A DNA stretch of 64,000 nt from Lota lota (GCA_026745465.1 JACYXH010000407.1:18501-82500), one strand, 5' to 3'; shown: positions 22,021 through 33,699, counted from the first letter of the stretch. A program made the numbers and translations. The notes: generated from the sequence alone by a model not told the origin.

Positions 22021-22579
22021 CTGCTAGAGTCCACTGTTCATGAGTACAGTTAGTCTCCAAGGTGTTTAATCTTCTCATCTGCTGTACACATCTGTACTGT
22101 AGTGAGGTCAGTGTGGTTATGTTGTGGGGTTACTATTGATGGTCTATGATGGTTTAGTGTGATGTAGTTACAATGATCTATTCTCTTAATAAACAGCTAA
22201 AGTTCAAAAGGCAAATGAAGTGATCAAAGAGTTGTGTTTGTGTCCAGGTCTCCAGTCTACTATGAATGAGGAGAGAGAGGAGGGGGGTCCCACCTCTAAA
22301 ACCACTCTGTCTGGGGAACATGGCTGCCAGAGCAAAGCTAAGACGTAAGAAGACAGTCACTAACTGTGACTATTGTCCATCTCAGAGCTCAGCAGTGATA
22401 TATCATGACTCCATCATTAGTCTGAGTAAAAGCTGTGTGTGTGTGTTGTGTTGAAGCCCAGAGCAGCAGGAGAGAGCAGACTCCCCTGGACCTAGCTGTG
22501 TCTCCATAAAGAGTGACAGATCTATTGATCATCGTCCTGACCTTAAAGATGGAAATCAGCAACCTTCTAAGGAAAGGTG

Positions 22580-23230
22580 AGGATTCTGCCAATAAATCAG
22601 GGCTATTCAACTGGAGTCCTTTGGATCATTTTGATTCAGACCGCCGATCATTTATCAGAACATAAACAATCAGGATCAATTACCCCCAGGAAAAAGCTGT
22701 TTCTGTGTAAGAATTAGAGCCAGTTTAATTTCCTCTAATAAGAAACCGTTTTATCCACTTTGTCCCGCCCCTACGACCCGCCCTCTCTGTGGATGGGCCA
22801 ACGTCTGTCTCTGTCCGTCTTTCTGTCCGTCTTTCCAGGGCTAAAAAGTGTTTGTCCACATTGGAAAGGCAAAAGGTAGACAATGAACATTTAAAGGAGG
22901 AGTGGACTGTGAAATATCAGTTTAGTAATGAGGGACCAAAGCCCATATGTTGATCTGCAACACGGCTATCACAGTAACAGAAGAACACAATGTGAGACGG
23001 CACCTCATCACGCATCAGTCCAGCTTCAATGGAACACACTCGATGGTTCTGATGCTGGTTCAAAGAGCAGAACCTCTCTGAACGACCACCAGAGGGTGCT
23101 CTAACGGCCCGGTCCTGTTGGGAACCAGAGAGCAGTACCATAGCCTCCCTCCGTGTTGCATGGCTTCTTGGTCCAAATAAGAAACCCTTCACAGGACCGC
23201 ATGCTAGCTGTCCTTTTAGATGTAGAGACC
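22580..23230 (+). repeat. Duplicated NLR intron block with hAT remnant, copy 1
   Basis: Repeated at 24433-25010 in the same orientation with modest divergence. Both copies directly follow an NLR repeat exon ending NQQPSKER, so exon plus intron were duplicated together. Confidence 0.75.
22860..23025 (+). mobile_element. hAT-type BED zinc-finger fragment, copy 1
   Basis: The frame gives KVDNEHLKEEWTVKYQFSNE then GPKPIC, and after a one-base shift LICNTAITVTEEHNVRRHL. That is the N-terminal BED-like finger seen in hAT-derived GTF2IRD2/ZBED-type proteins. No transposase catalytic core follows. Confidence 0.6.
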
Positions 23231-23886
23231 GATGATAAGGTGAAGAACAGTCTATCCAAACAATACCCATGTCCTGCTGTACTTTGAATGAAATTAATCA
23301 TAACACTTTTTGTAACAGATTTGTATAGGTTTCAGGTTAAACTGTCTTTTGATCTGCCTTTTTCATTTAATCAGTTTGAATTTATCTTTTGAGGTGAAGC
23401 TATTTATTGAAGAACAGAATACATGAAGAATAACACAGATCTGTGTAGAAATGTATAAACTGATTGCCCTATTTCCTATGTTAGATAAACACATTGTGAA
23501 TCAACACTCTCTATGCATAGTATGAAGAGTATTTCGTGTTTTTTTTTTATGTATATATGTCAGTGCTTCACTGCGATAATAACAATAACCTGACCCTACT
23601 AAGAAAAAAGTTTAACAATCCTGCAATAAATGATCAAATGAAACGACATCCACAAATCCTAACTTCAAGATGGTGTTTGCTTTTCTAGAACGAGGCAGGA
23701 GAGAGCAGACTCCCCTGTACCCAGCTGTGTCTCCATGAAGAGTGACTTCTCTTTCAATATTCCTCCTCAATTTAAAGATGGACGCCCGTCCAGAGAGGAG
23801 AGGTAGGAGTTTCAAACAGACTGGAGTGGCTCAAAAATAATACAACTTTTTCCTGTGTCCTATTGCTACTGCTTCCTTTGTTTTCT

Positions 23887-23889
<3 letters not shown>

Positions 23890-23958
<69 letters not shown>
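23890..23958. repeat. (GT)n microsatellite in NLR relic
   Basis: About 69 bp pure GT. It corresponds in position to the CA tract at 1266-1305. Confidence 0.95.
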
Positions 23959-23960
<2 letters not shown>

Positions 23961-24288
23961 AAAATAAGCAAAGTCCAAATGTAGATTCAGTTGATGAACT
24001 TGTGATCATATTTATTCACACTTGCGCTCAATGACTGCCTGGCTTCTACCTGTTCCACCAGTGGTCTCAGGTAGCACAAACTGTCATCTCCTTCTCCACC
24101 TCTAGAGAGAGCCCTGAAACAAGGAATCACACAGTCAACTGAAAGCAGAAATATGAACTGATGTGCAGTAAATACACTTTGTGTGGTATACAGAAGACAA
24201 ATATTATACCTGGCTCCTACAGGGACGATAGATACAGACCAGTTGGTTGTTATCACTCTACTGGTATAGAAGATAAATATAATGTATC

Positions 24289-24290
<2 letters not shown>

Positions 24291-24356
<66 letters not shown>
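24291..24356. repeat. (GT)n microsatellite fused to an NLR exon
   Basis: About 66 bp GT tract running directly into gtccatgaagagtgac of the repeat exon. Confidence 0.95.
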
Positions 24357-24358
<2 letters not shown>

Positions 24359-24432
24359 ATGAAGAGTGACCGCTCTATGGATCCACCTGTTAAGTTTAAA
24401 GATGGAAATCAGCAACCTTCTAAGGAAAGGTG

Positions 24433-25010
24433 AGGATTCAGCCAATAAATCAGGGCTATTCAACTGATGGCCTGCAGATCATCTTGATCCAGCCCGACAA
24501 TCATTTATCAGAACATAAACAATCAGGATCAATTACCCCCAGGAGAAAGCTGTTTCTGAGCAAGAAATAGAGCTAGTTAAATTTCCTCCGATAGGAAACC
24601 ATTTTATCCACTTTGTCCTGCCTTCTCTGTGCGTGGGCCAACGTCTGTCTCTGCTGTGGCAAAGCGTTTCCAGAGCTAAAACGTGGTTGTCCACATTGGA
24701 AAGGCGAAAGGTTGACAATGAACATGTAAACGAGGAGTGGACTGTGAAATATCAGTTTAGTAATGCGGGACCAAAGCCCATATGTTGATCTGCAACACGG
24801 CTATCACAGTAACAGAAGAACACAATGTGAGACGGCACCTCATCACGCATCAGTCCAGCTTCAATGGAACACACCCGATGGTTCTGATGCTGGTTAAATC
24901 AAAGTGCAGATCCTCTCTGAACGACCACCAGAGGGTGCTATAACGGCCCGGTCCTGTTCAGAACCAGAGAGCAGAACCATAGCCTCCCTCCGTGTCGCTT
25001 CTTGGTCCAA
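24433..25010 (+). repeat. Duplicated NLR intron block with hAT remnant, copy 2
   Basis: Direct repeat of 22580-23230. The BED-finger remnant is at about 24700-24875 with the same one-base defect after GPKPIC, so the defect is older than the duplication. Confidence 0.75.
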
Positions 25011-25357
25011 ATTAAAATAAATGCGTATGTGTGTAAATATGGCACAAGGATAATTATTTTTACGCAATCTTAAATACATCAATAAAAGCACAACAGTGCT
25101 TGTGCATTTCTTTAATTTTGTTTGTCACTGGTCAATCTTGAACCGGTGACCTTGTGATCCACTCCAAACCCCATACAAAACTGGCTAACGAAAGTTTATT
25201 TTATATATTTTTTTATTCATTCTAATGAATAAAAACAATTGAATAGGTGGACAATTTTAAAGAAGTCTCACTTTCTCTCTCTCTTCCCTTTTCCCTTTTT
25301 TCAAATCAGTTTTTGACCAATTGTCAATTGACCGGAATAGCAAGTGTTGTCAGCAGG

Positions 25358-25429
25358 TCCTCGTTAGTATAGTGGTCAGTATCCCCGCCTGTCACGCGGG
25401 AGACCGGGGTTCAATTCCCTGACGGGGAG
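25358..25429 (+). tRNA. tRNA-Asp(GTC)
   Basis: 72 nt. The anticodon loop is ctGTCac within cgcct/gcggg-type pairing. A box: tagtatagtgg. T arm: ggttcaattcc. The acceptor stem tcctcgt pairs with acgggga with one T-G wobble; discriminator g. One T-stem pair is G-T (ccctg instead of ccccg). It looks functional. Confidence 0.93.
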
Positions 25430-25579
25430 TGTGTGACATTAACCCACAGTCACCAATACAATCAAAGTTGAGTTACTTTAGGAGCAGTCGGTGTCTGTGA
25501 GCAAGAAGGGACCTTTGATTTCAATGACAAGTTTAACGAAATTTACGCAACGATCAACTCTTGGACAATTTCTATTATA

Positions 25580-25662
25580 GTCAGGATGGCCGAGCGGTCT
25601 AAGGCGCTGCGTTTAGGTCGCAGTCTCCTCTGGAGGCGTGGGTTCAAATCCCACTTCTGACA
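25580..25662 (+). tRNA. tRNA-Leu(TAG)
   Basis: 83 nt with the long variable arm of a class II tRNA. The anticodon stem ctgcg/cgcag encloses tttaggt (anticodon TAG). A box: tggccgagcgg. B box: ggttcaaatcc. The acceptor stem gtcagga pairs with ttctgac with one wobble. Confidence 0.95.
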
Positions 25663-25811
25663 GAAGTTTTGAGGACTGCTAAGGACAAGCGAAATCACCA
25701 TCATGATGTCCTTTTGATATCAAAAGACAATCAAAGTTTAGTTCGCCCGCATCAGCTAGATGTTCAGAAAGAGGTGACCTCACACACAGTGTTTAAGTTG
25801 TGGTTTAATGT

Positions 25812-25865
25812 TATAGAGGTCAGTATCCCCAAGGGAGACCGGGGTTCAATTCCCCGAAGGGGAGT
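25812..25865 (+). pseudogene. Decayed tRNA-Asp
   Basis: ggtcagtatccccaaggga then gaccggggttcaattccc: keeps the D-arm end and T arm of tRNA-Asp but has lost the anticodon arm. The following cccacagtcaccaa is shared with the flank of the intact Asp gene. Confidence 0.7.
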
Positions 25866-26166
25866 TCTTGACGTATACCCACAGTCACCAACGTTGTGTT
25901 CCTTTAGCCGTGCTCCGCCTGTGTTGCTTAAATGTAGTCTAGATCACATTTCTTAACAAATTCACTTATAGGTAGTTTTAAGAACGACTACTTGGAAGAC
26001 AGCAATGCTAACATCTAATCCACCAATGCTTTCGGCAGCCAATAACTGAATGATAATAGACACCATGAATTCAACCAAGTTTCAGAGTAGTCGCTAAAGA
26101 TCACAGTCCTCCAGGTTTGAAATATAGTTGTTATGGACTCTCTATTGAAACACATGTGCTGGAAAT

Positions 26167-26238
26167 GGTTCCATGGTGTAATGGTTAGCACTCTGGACTC
26201 TGAATCCAGCGATCCGAGTTCAAATCTCGGTGGAACCT
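26167..26238 (+). tRNA. tRNA-Gln(CTG)
   Basis: 72 nt. The acceptor stem ggttcca pairs fully with tggaacc. Anticodon stem ctgga/tccag with loop ctctgaa (anticodon CTG). A box: tggtgtaatgg. B box: agttcaaatct. Confidence 0.95.
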
Positions 26239-26394
26239 ATTGGCACTGTGTACCTTCGGAAGACATCTCTGCAGGCTTTCTCACATCCGTAATTTACCCA
26301 AATGTTCAACACAGTTCGAAATTCCTGTGTTGCTTAAATCTAGTCTAGATCACATTTCTTAACAAATTCAAAGTGTTTTCTACTTAAGTTAGCT

Positions 26395-26476
26395 GATGGG
26401 GTGGCTGAGTGGTTAAGGCGATGGACTGCTAATCCATTGTGCTCTGCACGCGTGGGTTCGAATCCCATCCTCATCG
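26395..26476 (+). tRNA. tRNA-Ser(GCT)
   Basis: 82 nt class II tRNA. The acceptor stem gatgggg pairs with cctcatc (one G-T). Anticodon stem atgga/tccat with loop ctgctaa (GCT). Variable arm tgtgctctgcacg. B box: ggttcgaatcc. Confidence 0.95.
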
Positions 26477-26619
26477 TTTGCACCATTCACACATCAATGT
26501 CCTTTTCATGTAGTAAATGCGATGAATCATAGTCATGCGGCTGTCCTTTACCCTGCAAAGAAAATCCAGACCCTCACCTAAAAAGACCTTAATCGATGGC
26601 AATGGTAAGAAGATATCGA

Positions 26620-26691
26620 TGCATTGGCCAAGAATCGAACCCGGGTCAACTGCTTGGAAGGCAGCTATGCTTACCACTATATTGGGGATGT
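26620..26691 (-). pseudogene. Decayed tRNA-Gly(TCC)
   Basis: Minus strand: atagtggtaagcatagctgc, anticodon region ctTCCaa, gggttcgattcttggccaat. The 3' acceptor strand is kept (ccaatgc), but the 5' strand reads atcccca and cannot pair with it, so this is a relic rather than a working gene. Confidence 0.75.
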
Positions 26692-26764
26692 CTTTATTTG
26701 TATATATTGTATATATGACTTTGTAAATTTGTTAATTGAAAAAACATTAAAAATATATATTTTT

Positions 26765-26970
26765 AAAGTATCGGGGTTCAATTCGTCGACGGGGAGTGTT
26801 TGACATTAACCCACAGTCACCAATACAATCAAAGTTGAGTTATTTTAGGAGCAGTCGGTGTCTGTGAGCAAGAAGCGATCTTTGAAATACAGTACAAACA
26901 TAATAAAATTCACGCAACAATCCACTCTTGGACAATTTCTCTAATGTGTCAGGATGGCCGAGTGGTCTGC
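26765..26970 (+). pseudogene. Truncated duplicate of the tRNA-Asp/tRNA-Leu unit
   Basis: Begins with the 3' half of tRNA-Asp (cggggttcaattcgtcgacg), continues through the same spacer as 25430-25579, and ends after the 5' 22 nt of tRNA-Leu (gtcaggatggccgagtggtc). It is a tandem copy of the Asp-Leu unit cut at both ends. Confidence 0.85.
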
Positions 26971-27079
26971 GGCCATGCCACCCTGACCACGCCCATCTGG
27001 TTGATGCAGGAAGTGAGCGCACACAAAGTTTCGTTGAGAGAGCAGGTGAAATAATCAAACAACGAAAACAACTAATGTT

Positions 27080-27430
27080 GTTTCATGATTGAGAATCTCT
27101 GCTATGTGAGATCTGAGAGAACTGCATTAATGTATATAATGTATAATCTGCTGTCTTTTAACAAGGATCAATTCGTTAAGAAAATAACCCTTACTAACAT
27201 AAAATGTAACCCATTAGAAATCATTAGATTACACTATTGTTCAAGTGTAATGCTATAAAATTGTACATGGTTGCAGTTGTGTAGAACATGTTTGGATGAT
27301 TAGTTTGTATAACATAATTTGTAGTTTTTTAAACATTAGCTTATATTACTGAATCATGAATGACAACATAATGAAATGTCTGTGAACTTTTCTGATTTCA
27401 ATAATAAATTGCAAAAAATAGACTGGGTCA
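27080..27430. other. No recognisable feature
   Basis: AT-rich non-coding sequence; nothing supported. Confidence 0.4.
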
Positions 27431-27439
27431 TTCTCAATG

Positions 27440-27620
27440 GAATAAGTACATCATCAGTACAATATGTATTCAGTAGAATGGTTACATTCTCAGTACAATA
27501 TGTATTCAGTGGAATAGGTACATTCTCAGTACAATATGTGTTCAGTGGAATAGGTAAATGTTATGTGGAATAGGTACTTTCTCAGTACAATTTGTATTGA
27601 GTAGAATAGGTACATTATCA
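27440..27620. repeat. Minisatellite, about 36 bp x 5
   Basis: Units contain cagtacaatatgtattcagt and ggaataggtacattct, with one shortened unit. Confidence 0.9.
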
Positions 27621-27629
27621 GGGGGATAA

Positions 27630-28900
27630 AAAAATCTACATTTGTTGCCTAAAAACCCTATTTTACACATTTTGGGATTCATGGAAGGATTAAAATCACT
27701 GATCGATTGTTTGTAGCTGATGAGCCAGTCAATGACTTAATGTCCACCATACAACAACCCAACATGTGTTACACCTTACACAAAGGTCACAGTGACTACA
27801 TGTAAAGATTCACCCCATGTGTGTGAGTACTGTGACTTTGTCTTGTCAGCTCTCCTCTCCATCCTCTCATCTTAGTTTCTCCTCTCTCCTTCCTCTCCCT
27901 TCTCTTCCTCCTCTCTCCAATCTCTGCTCTCCTTTCTAGCTCATCTCGGATTGTGTTAATTATTGTCGTGCCTACACATTACGTGTGTAGACATTACATA
28001 GGTACTATTTAGATTATTTTAGTATAATATTTGAACTACTTTAAGTTAAATGTAGGTAGTTCAGAATAGACCCTTTTGACACATCTTTGCTGTAGCAGTC
28101 CCATAATCAGTGTTGTAGCGCCACCCATTGATGGGAGCGGGGTATCACCACAGAGGGGCGGAACGTTCTTTGTGGGCCCCTAATCCTTACTCCCTGCATG
28201 AATATAAAATAGCTGATTTAAACAAATAAGCTGTTTTCCTCACACATTATGCCACATAAACCATTTGTAAAATATATAGAAGGAGCAACTTAAAAGTTCA
28301 GCCAAATGCTGTTTTCCTTAAGGTACTGCTCACAAAACGAAATAACTTTATTCAAACATATACAGCCATCACAACACCCAATGGTGTCCTTTACGCTGGG
28401 GACATGTCCTCACCACTCTTTGAAATGGTGGATTTTGTCCCCATCATAATTTGTTGAATACATTCAAAACAATAGCTTAATGTTCTCAACTTTATTCTTT
28501 CATTTGTTTCTATTTTGTCATATTTTAGGTCAGCGATATTAGATATTGAATCTCTGGGCTGATGTGCAATGCCTACTTTTACCGTCAGAGGGAGCACTAG
28601 TCCTCCAAATGGTAGACATTCACTCCGTCGACTAGTTCATTACACAAACTTTAGCCTATAACATATATACATAGTATATCTTAAGCTCAATCTTAGTACA
28701 TCTAATTTGACTATTTATTTAATATCGTGAGACATGATTTTTTGTTGCATTTTATGGCATGATTAAGGTATAAACTACAGCCACGTGCCACTTATGAATT
28801 AATGATGTCCTTAATTATCTCACGTGGGCTACTTAGAGCAGGTGCCGTTTAAAAACGTGCATCACGTCGTCGTTCGCAGATAGAACGCCGTCCATATTCG
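27630..28900. other. No gene seen
   Basis: Includes a CT-rich stretch at about 27850-27940. The rest is unique-looking sequence with no supported ORF. Confidence 0.4.
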
Positions 28901-28925
28901 CGGTGATGTAGACTTTACGGTAAAA

Positions 28926-29012
<87 letters not shown>
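28926..29012. repeat. Poly-G homopolymer, 87 bp
   Basis: Uninterrupted G run about 560 bp upstream of the GABA-A receptor start codon. The predicted proline-rich peptides on the minus strand are artefacts of it. Confidence 0.9.
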
Positions 29013-29322
29013 CGCACGGCGCATGAGTCAGACACGCCCATCTCTCCATCTCTAACGTCAGGGGTCCCCGACACTACCAAAGCAAACCACACGGCTCCCC
29101 ATGTCGCTTCAGTTGTTCCCACCACCACATCGAGGGAGAAGGAGCAAGGTGTCTTTATTATCTATCTGTATTCGTTTTTTTATTTTTATTTAATGGGGGG
29201 GCGACGCTGGTCGACCGTTGGAGTTTTAAGAAAAACACGAGCCAAGACAGAACGGGAAACAGACCAAAAACCAAACCTGTGTGGACCTAGGATGAAAGAT
29301 TACACGCAGGAGAAGTAGAGAG

Positions 29323-29426
<104 letters not shown>

Positions 29427-29567
29427 AGGGGACGACGACGACGAACAAGTTCAGAAGACGGATTATTGGTCCGCACCTCCGAGGAGAGACGAGGTACCGC
29501 CGTTGATCGTGGTGACGTTTTGTCCAACGCACAGAACCAAATCATTTGATCGCTGCTGGTGGGGAAA

Positions 29568-30211
29568 ATGAAAAACAAGTTAGCGTGCGTCATTTTATTA
29601 CTTCTCGTCGTTCAAGCAACTCGGTGAGGATTTGACGTTTTCAAGCGTTTCCGTGTGGTTCAAAGTTCTCAGTTGTCGCTCACGTTGGACAGTGGACGTC
29701 TTTTTGCGTTTGTTTTTGGAACAGCTTGCGAACGATACGAATACATGGCCGATATGGTTATCATGCGCGCAAAACACGCACACACGCACACACGCACGCA
29801 CACACACACACTTAGATCGTCAAATTCTGTATGATTTAATTCCTTAAATGATGGCTAGATAAATTCGTGTCCTGCCATGCCAAGGTTTTATACATGGTTA
29901 TCACGGTGAAAGTCGAGATAGCACAGCCACTGCAGGTCTATACACGACATGAATCAATCAATGGTCTCATAAAAGCAAAAATAACTCTGGAGACAATCTC
30001 GCAGACAAGTTAGTTCTTGAGTGTTCTTCATTCACGTCTTCCTCCGTCTCCGTCAGCTCCGACCAACTGGAATACAGCGAGGACTACCAGGACCACCACG
30101 ACGTCCCTGTCAGTCGGATCATGGCCCCCAGGAACCACCAGGCGGACGCCACTCACATACTGAACAATTTACTCAAGGAGTACGACAAGACGCTTCGACC
30201 CGATATTGGAG
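29568..30211 (+). CDS. gabrg3: GABA-A receptor gamma subunit (gamma-3-like), first two coding exons
   Basis: Exon 1 (29568-29623, donor gtgagg) encodes the signal peptide MKNKLACVILLLLVVQATR. Exon 2 (30057-30211, acceptor ccgtctccgtcag, donor gtgagt) joins in phase and encodes SDQLEYSEDYQDHHDVPVSR, IMAPRNHQADATHILNNLL and KEYDKTLRPDIGG. The ILNxLLxxYDxxLRPDIG motif opens the extracellular ligand-binding domain of gamma subunits, and EYDKxLRPDIG is closest to gamma-3 from memory. Gamma subunits join alpha and beta subunits in pentameric chloride channels that respond to GABA. Later exons are expected downstream on the plus strand but none was found up to 64 kb, so either the next intron is very long (true of mammalian GABRG3) or this is a 5' fragment. 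Gamma identity is fairly firm; gamma-3 over gamma-1 or -2 is less so. Confidence 0.75.
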
Positions 30212-30219
30212 GTGAGTTG

Positions 30220-30247
30220 AAAGCTGTCGATCGATAGCTGCTGTCTT

Positions 30248-30279
<32 letters not shown>

Positions 30280-31100
30280 GAGAGGTTTTGTTGCTCTTTT
30301 GGGTGTACCAACGACACGGAAACAGGGGAGTCTAAACATTCAGGTGGAGCTGTAGGTTGATGGACGTGGATTGTCATTGGTCGATTTGAGCAGAGCTTTA
30401 TCCATCTTTCTACTACTTGCTGTTCTGGTGAGAGGGTTAGGGTTATGAGTGCTCGTTCTCACGCACAGCCCCCCCCCCCATGTAATGTGTAAACCTTGGC
30501 TTGGTGGTTGTGTGTGTGTGTGTGTGGTCCCGTGACATGTGGTTGTTGTGTGGGGATAGCCACAGTAGTAGTAAAAATGCTCTCACCTACAACCATACAA
30601 GACACCGAAATAAGATGTTGTGTTAGCCAAATTATAACTCCAATATGAACGGAAGCCAACATTTTTATTTTTTGTCCAAAGATCCCAATGAGACGACTGA
30701 CCAGATATGGGCTACTTAGGTAGGACAAACCAAACAACTGGGGTCCCCTGAGGCCCCTAACAGTCCTGGTTCATTCTGGGGCTGCGGTCCCCCCCCCCCC
30801 CCCCCCCATGTAAACGCCCCTTCAGTTCAGTTTCACCAAGCGGAGGACAGGTGTGTCACATCAGCAGGTGACCGGGTAACCCTATCAGCCAATCAGAGGC
30901 GATGCCTGCAGCAGCAGGCGTTTTAACCTAGAGAGGGAGTCATCGAATGCAAAGAAGGCAAGCCAATCTACAGATGGTGTTATGTTATGTATCCAAAAAA
31001 AAAAAGGCCCCCAGGGTCCTTCCGAGGGTTAGCTGGCTTTGTTGCTACTTGCTGTCCCCTTCCTGTTGAGCTCTGGCTCTCACGTTAACGCCATCTCCTG
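30220..31100. other. Intron-like sequence with homopolymers
   Basis: Contains G or C runs at 30258-30279, 30470-30479 and 30790-30807. No exon recognised. Confidence 0.5.
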
Positions 31101-31117
31101 TGTTACAAATCATAATG

Positions 31118-31260
31118 TGTGACTGTGGAGTGTGTGTGGATGACGGCTGGTTTAAGCAGCCTCACCTGGCCTGAGTCTGACTGGACTCTGGGGCTGGGTG
31201 AGGCTGCACACCTGTTGTGCATTGAGTCATCAGTGTGTAAACAGGTTAAAGCAGCCATCG

Positions 31261-31339
<79 letters not shown>

Positions 31340-31410
31340 GCAGCATGCAACACCTGCTCGATGTATCATTTTACTCCTAACTCTGCAATAAACCGGTTTC
31401 AACATCTGCA
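31118..31410 (+). repeat. Dispersed repeat with stem-loop and CA tract, copy 2
   Basis: Same order as 5809-6170: stem-loop at 31156-31207, (CA)n at 31261-31337, then ctctgcaataaaccggtttc. Confidence 0.65.
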
Positions 31411-31479
31411 ACCTGTAGACACAGATTGTAGCATGTAGTAGTAGCACATAGCATGTGGCATTGTAGCATGTGGCGGTTG

Positions 31480-32939
31480 ACACTTTTCCTCCAAAGCCTC
31501 GTTACCATGACGGCCTCGGTTTCTTGCCGTTCGATTGGAAGAACCCTTGTTCTGTGAGGACAGCTTTGTTGGCGGGGTGAAAGGTCACAGTGCATTTAAG
31601 ACATGCTAGACAGACAACATGCGTAAGCACAAGACACAAAGCTCAAATCAGGGTACAGGGGTCCGTTGTGACCCCGGCGAAAGGGCCAAGGGCCCTGCTC
31701 TACTGGTCGTGCCGCATGGTGCACTGGACGCAAATCAAGGAAAGGATTCCTGGAAATGTTCATTCACCATTTAGTCAAATGAGAAAAAAAAAATACGAAT
31801 TCAAATTAAACTAACGCGTGCACCACAAGCGGAAGTTCGACCTTTCGAGCACAAAAGCGAACAAAAGGAAAATGTTTTCGGGAGAATTCGGGAGGAGCTG
31901 CATCCAAAGGAAAAGCGTATCAACACGTTGCTAAGCGACCATTGTTTTGAAAAATGTGTAACTGTTTCACTTCATAACTTTCACTAAGGTATCTTTATTA
32001 TTGGTCTGTCCTTCTGGCCACCTATTGCACTCCTAACCCCCCCCCCTGATGGAGCGGCCCCTCCCTCTGGGGTTCTAGGGTTAGTGTTTCCTCTTCCTTT
32101 TTTAAAGGGCTCCAGGTTGTCATATAATGGTGGCCCTTTGAGGCCCTTTGAGGCCGGAACTGGGAGTATTACGATGTTACCTCCCTGACCCACCGTGGCA
32201 CAGAAGACCTATCGGAGAGTTTCACAGCAGTTCTAGAAGAAGAGGAACCCGGCGGCCATGTTGGAAGCTGATAAAGTAACCGATTCGCCGGGGGAATATA
32301 ACAAAGGACATATTGGTCTATATGTTTTCGCCCGAGCTCTTTTTCCTTTATGAAATAGTTGCGCCTGGGACAGATGAGATTTCTAAATGCAGAAAGCACA
32401 CACTAGTACGAATAGTAGCTCGAAATACCTCTTTAATGTAGTTCTCTAGCAGAGTGAGCCCCGAATACAGTTTCACACAGCCTTTCAACACGGTTCCACC
32501 CCCTACCCACAATGCAATTGTCCATACGCCATGTGAGGGAAGTGTTGCCATAAAGGAGTTTTTCTCGAATAGATAAGGGGGGGTCACTGCCTCCTTGTGA
32601 GCAGTTCACCCCGGGCAAAAGGTGTTCAACGAAGGGGAACTAGATACCACTGGTTACCAGAGGGGGCGTGGCCGGGTCACACAAACCTGAAGAAAACAAA
32701 GCTTGAGTGATTAAAAGTAACCAACGTGTGGCTTTTCCATCGCACGCCGTGACGGAGGAGAATGAACGAACCACCTGACATGTAGGCACGGTGAGCCTTG
32801 TGGATTATGACATCACACAGGGTTTTCCCCGTTTGAATCATTTCTTCGAAGTACTGTTGTGTAAACATGAAGAAAGAACGCCTAATCGGCTTCCAACTGG
32901 CTGAAGGACAGTTAAGTTGCACAATAATATCGCCCGATC

Positions 32940-32940
<1 letters not shown>
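31480..32940. other. No gene seen
   Basis: Mixed-composition sequence. Short ORFs have no recognisable family. I see no repeat shared with the rest of the window. Confidence 0.4.

Positions 32941-32941
<1 letters not shown>

Positions 32942-33009
<68 letters not shown>
32942..33009. repeat. (GT)n microsatellite
   Basis: About 68 bp of GT followed by a GC-rich palindrome (cggcgcgcgcgccg). Confidence 0.95.
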
Positions 33010-33011
<2 letters not shown>

Positions 33012-33424
33012 GCGCGCGCGCCGCAGTGTGGTAATCTTCTATCTTCATACACTCAAGCACGAAGCCAGCAACTACGGCCAAACTCTTTTCAAATCTTGCC
33101 GGTGGCGAGTGGTTTTTGTGAATGACTAGAAGCAAACGGCTTGCACAATGGGGACGAATAGTGTGTGTGTGTGTGTTGTGTGTGTGGTGTGTGTGTGCGT
33201 GTGTGTGTGGAATCTCATAGCGGCCACTGCCAAGCACAGTTCAAATCCAAACTCATTTTCAAAAGCAAGCTCACGTTGTGTGTGTATGACGATTTGTGTG
33301 TGTGTGTTGGTGTGAAATTGGTTTGGGTGTGTACACGTTTGCATGCAGATGCCTTTGTTTTGTGTATGTCAAAAGTGACATGAGTAGAGAGGAAGAAGAT
33401 TATGATACAAAGGATTTATGATAT

Positions 33425-33592
<168 letters not shown>

Positions 33593-33699
33593 AAAGGGTG
33601 TGGGACCCCGGGGACAAGTGGATTCTTGTTTGGGATTGGTCAGGCTTATGATCATCGCCATTGTTCAATTAGGTGTGAGGTCACTCCTAACTGTAGATA

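Larger units (their letters stand above)
22262..24432 (+). pseudogene. Inverted, broken copy of the NLR 5' region
   Basis: Plus-strand exons: leader 22262-22344 (MNEEREEGGPTSKTTLSGEH), repeat exon 22457-22576 (PEQQERADSPGPSC; SIKSDRSIDHRPDLKDG), repeat exon 23689-23802 (QERADSPVPSC; SMKSDFSFNIPPQFKDGRPS) and a last repeat exon whose 5' half and acceptor are replaced by a GT tract (24291-24432; SMKSDRSMDPPVKFKDG). The individual exons are open, but no VQQHQTELIK, pre-FISNA, NACHT or LRR exon follows before the tRNA cluster. It is therefore best read as a relic of the NLR family, formed by inverted duplication of the 0.9-4.96 kb arm and later rearranged. Confidence 0.75.

Noticed and set aside
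25120-25190. tRNA-like phrase gaaccggtgaccttgtgatc
   Set aside because: No cloverleaf could be drawn; at most an old SINE scrap.
28833-29128. Proline-rich reading frames
   Set aside because: They are the minus-strand reading of the 87-bp G run.
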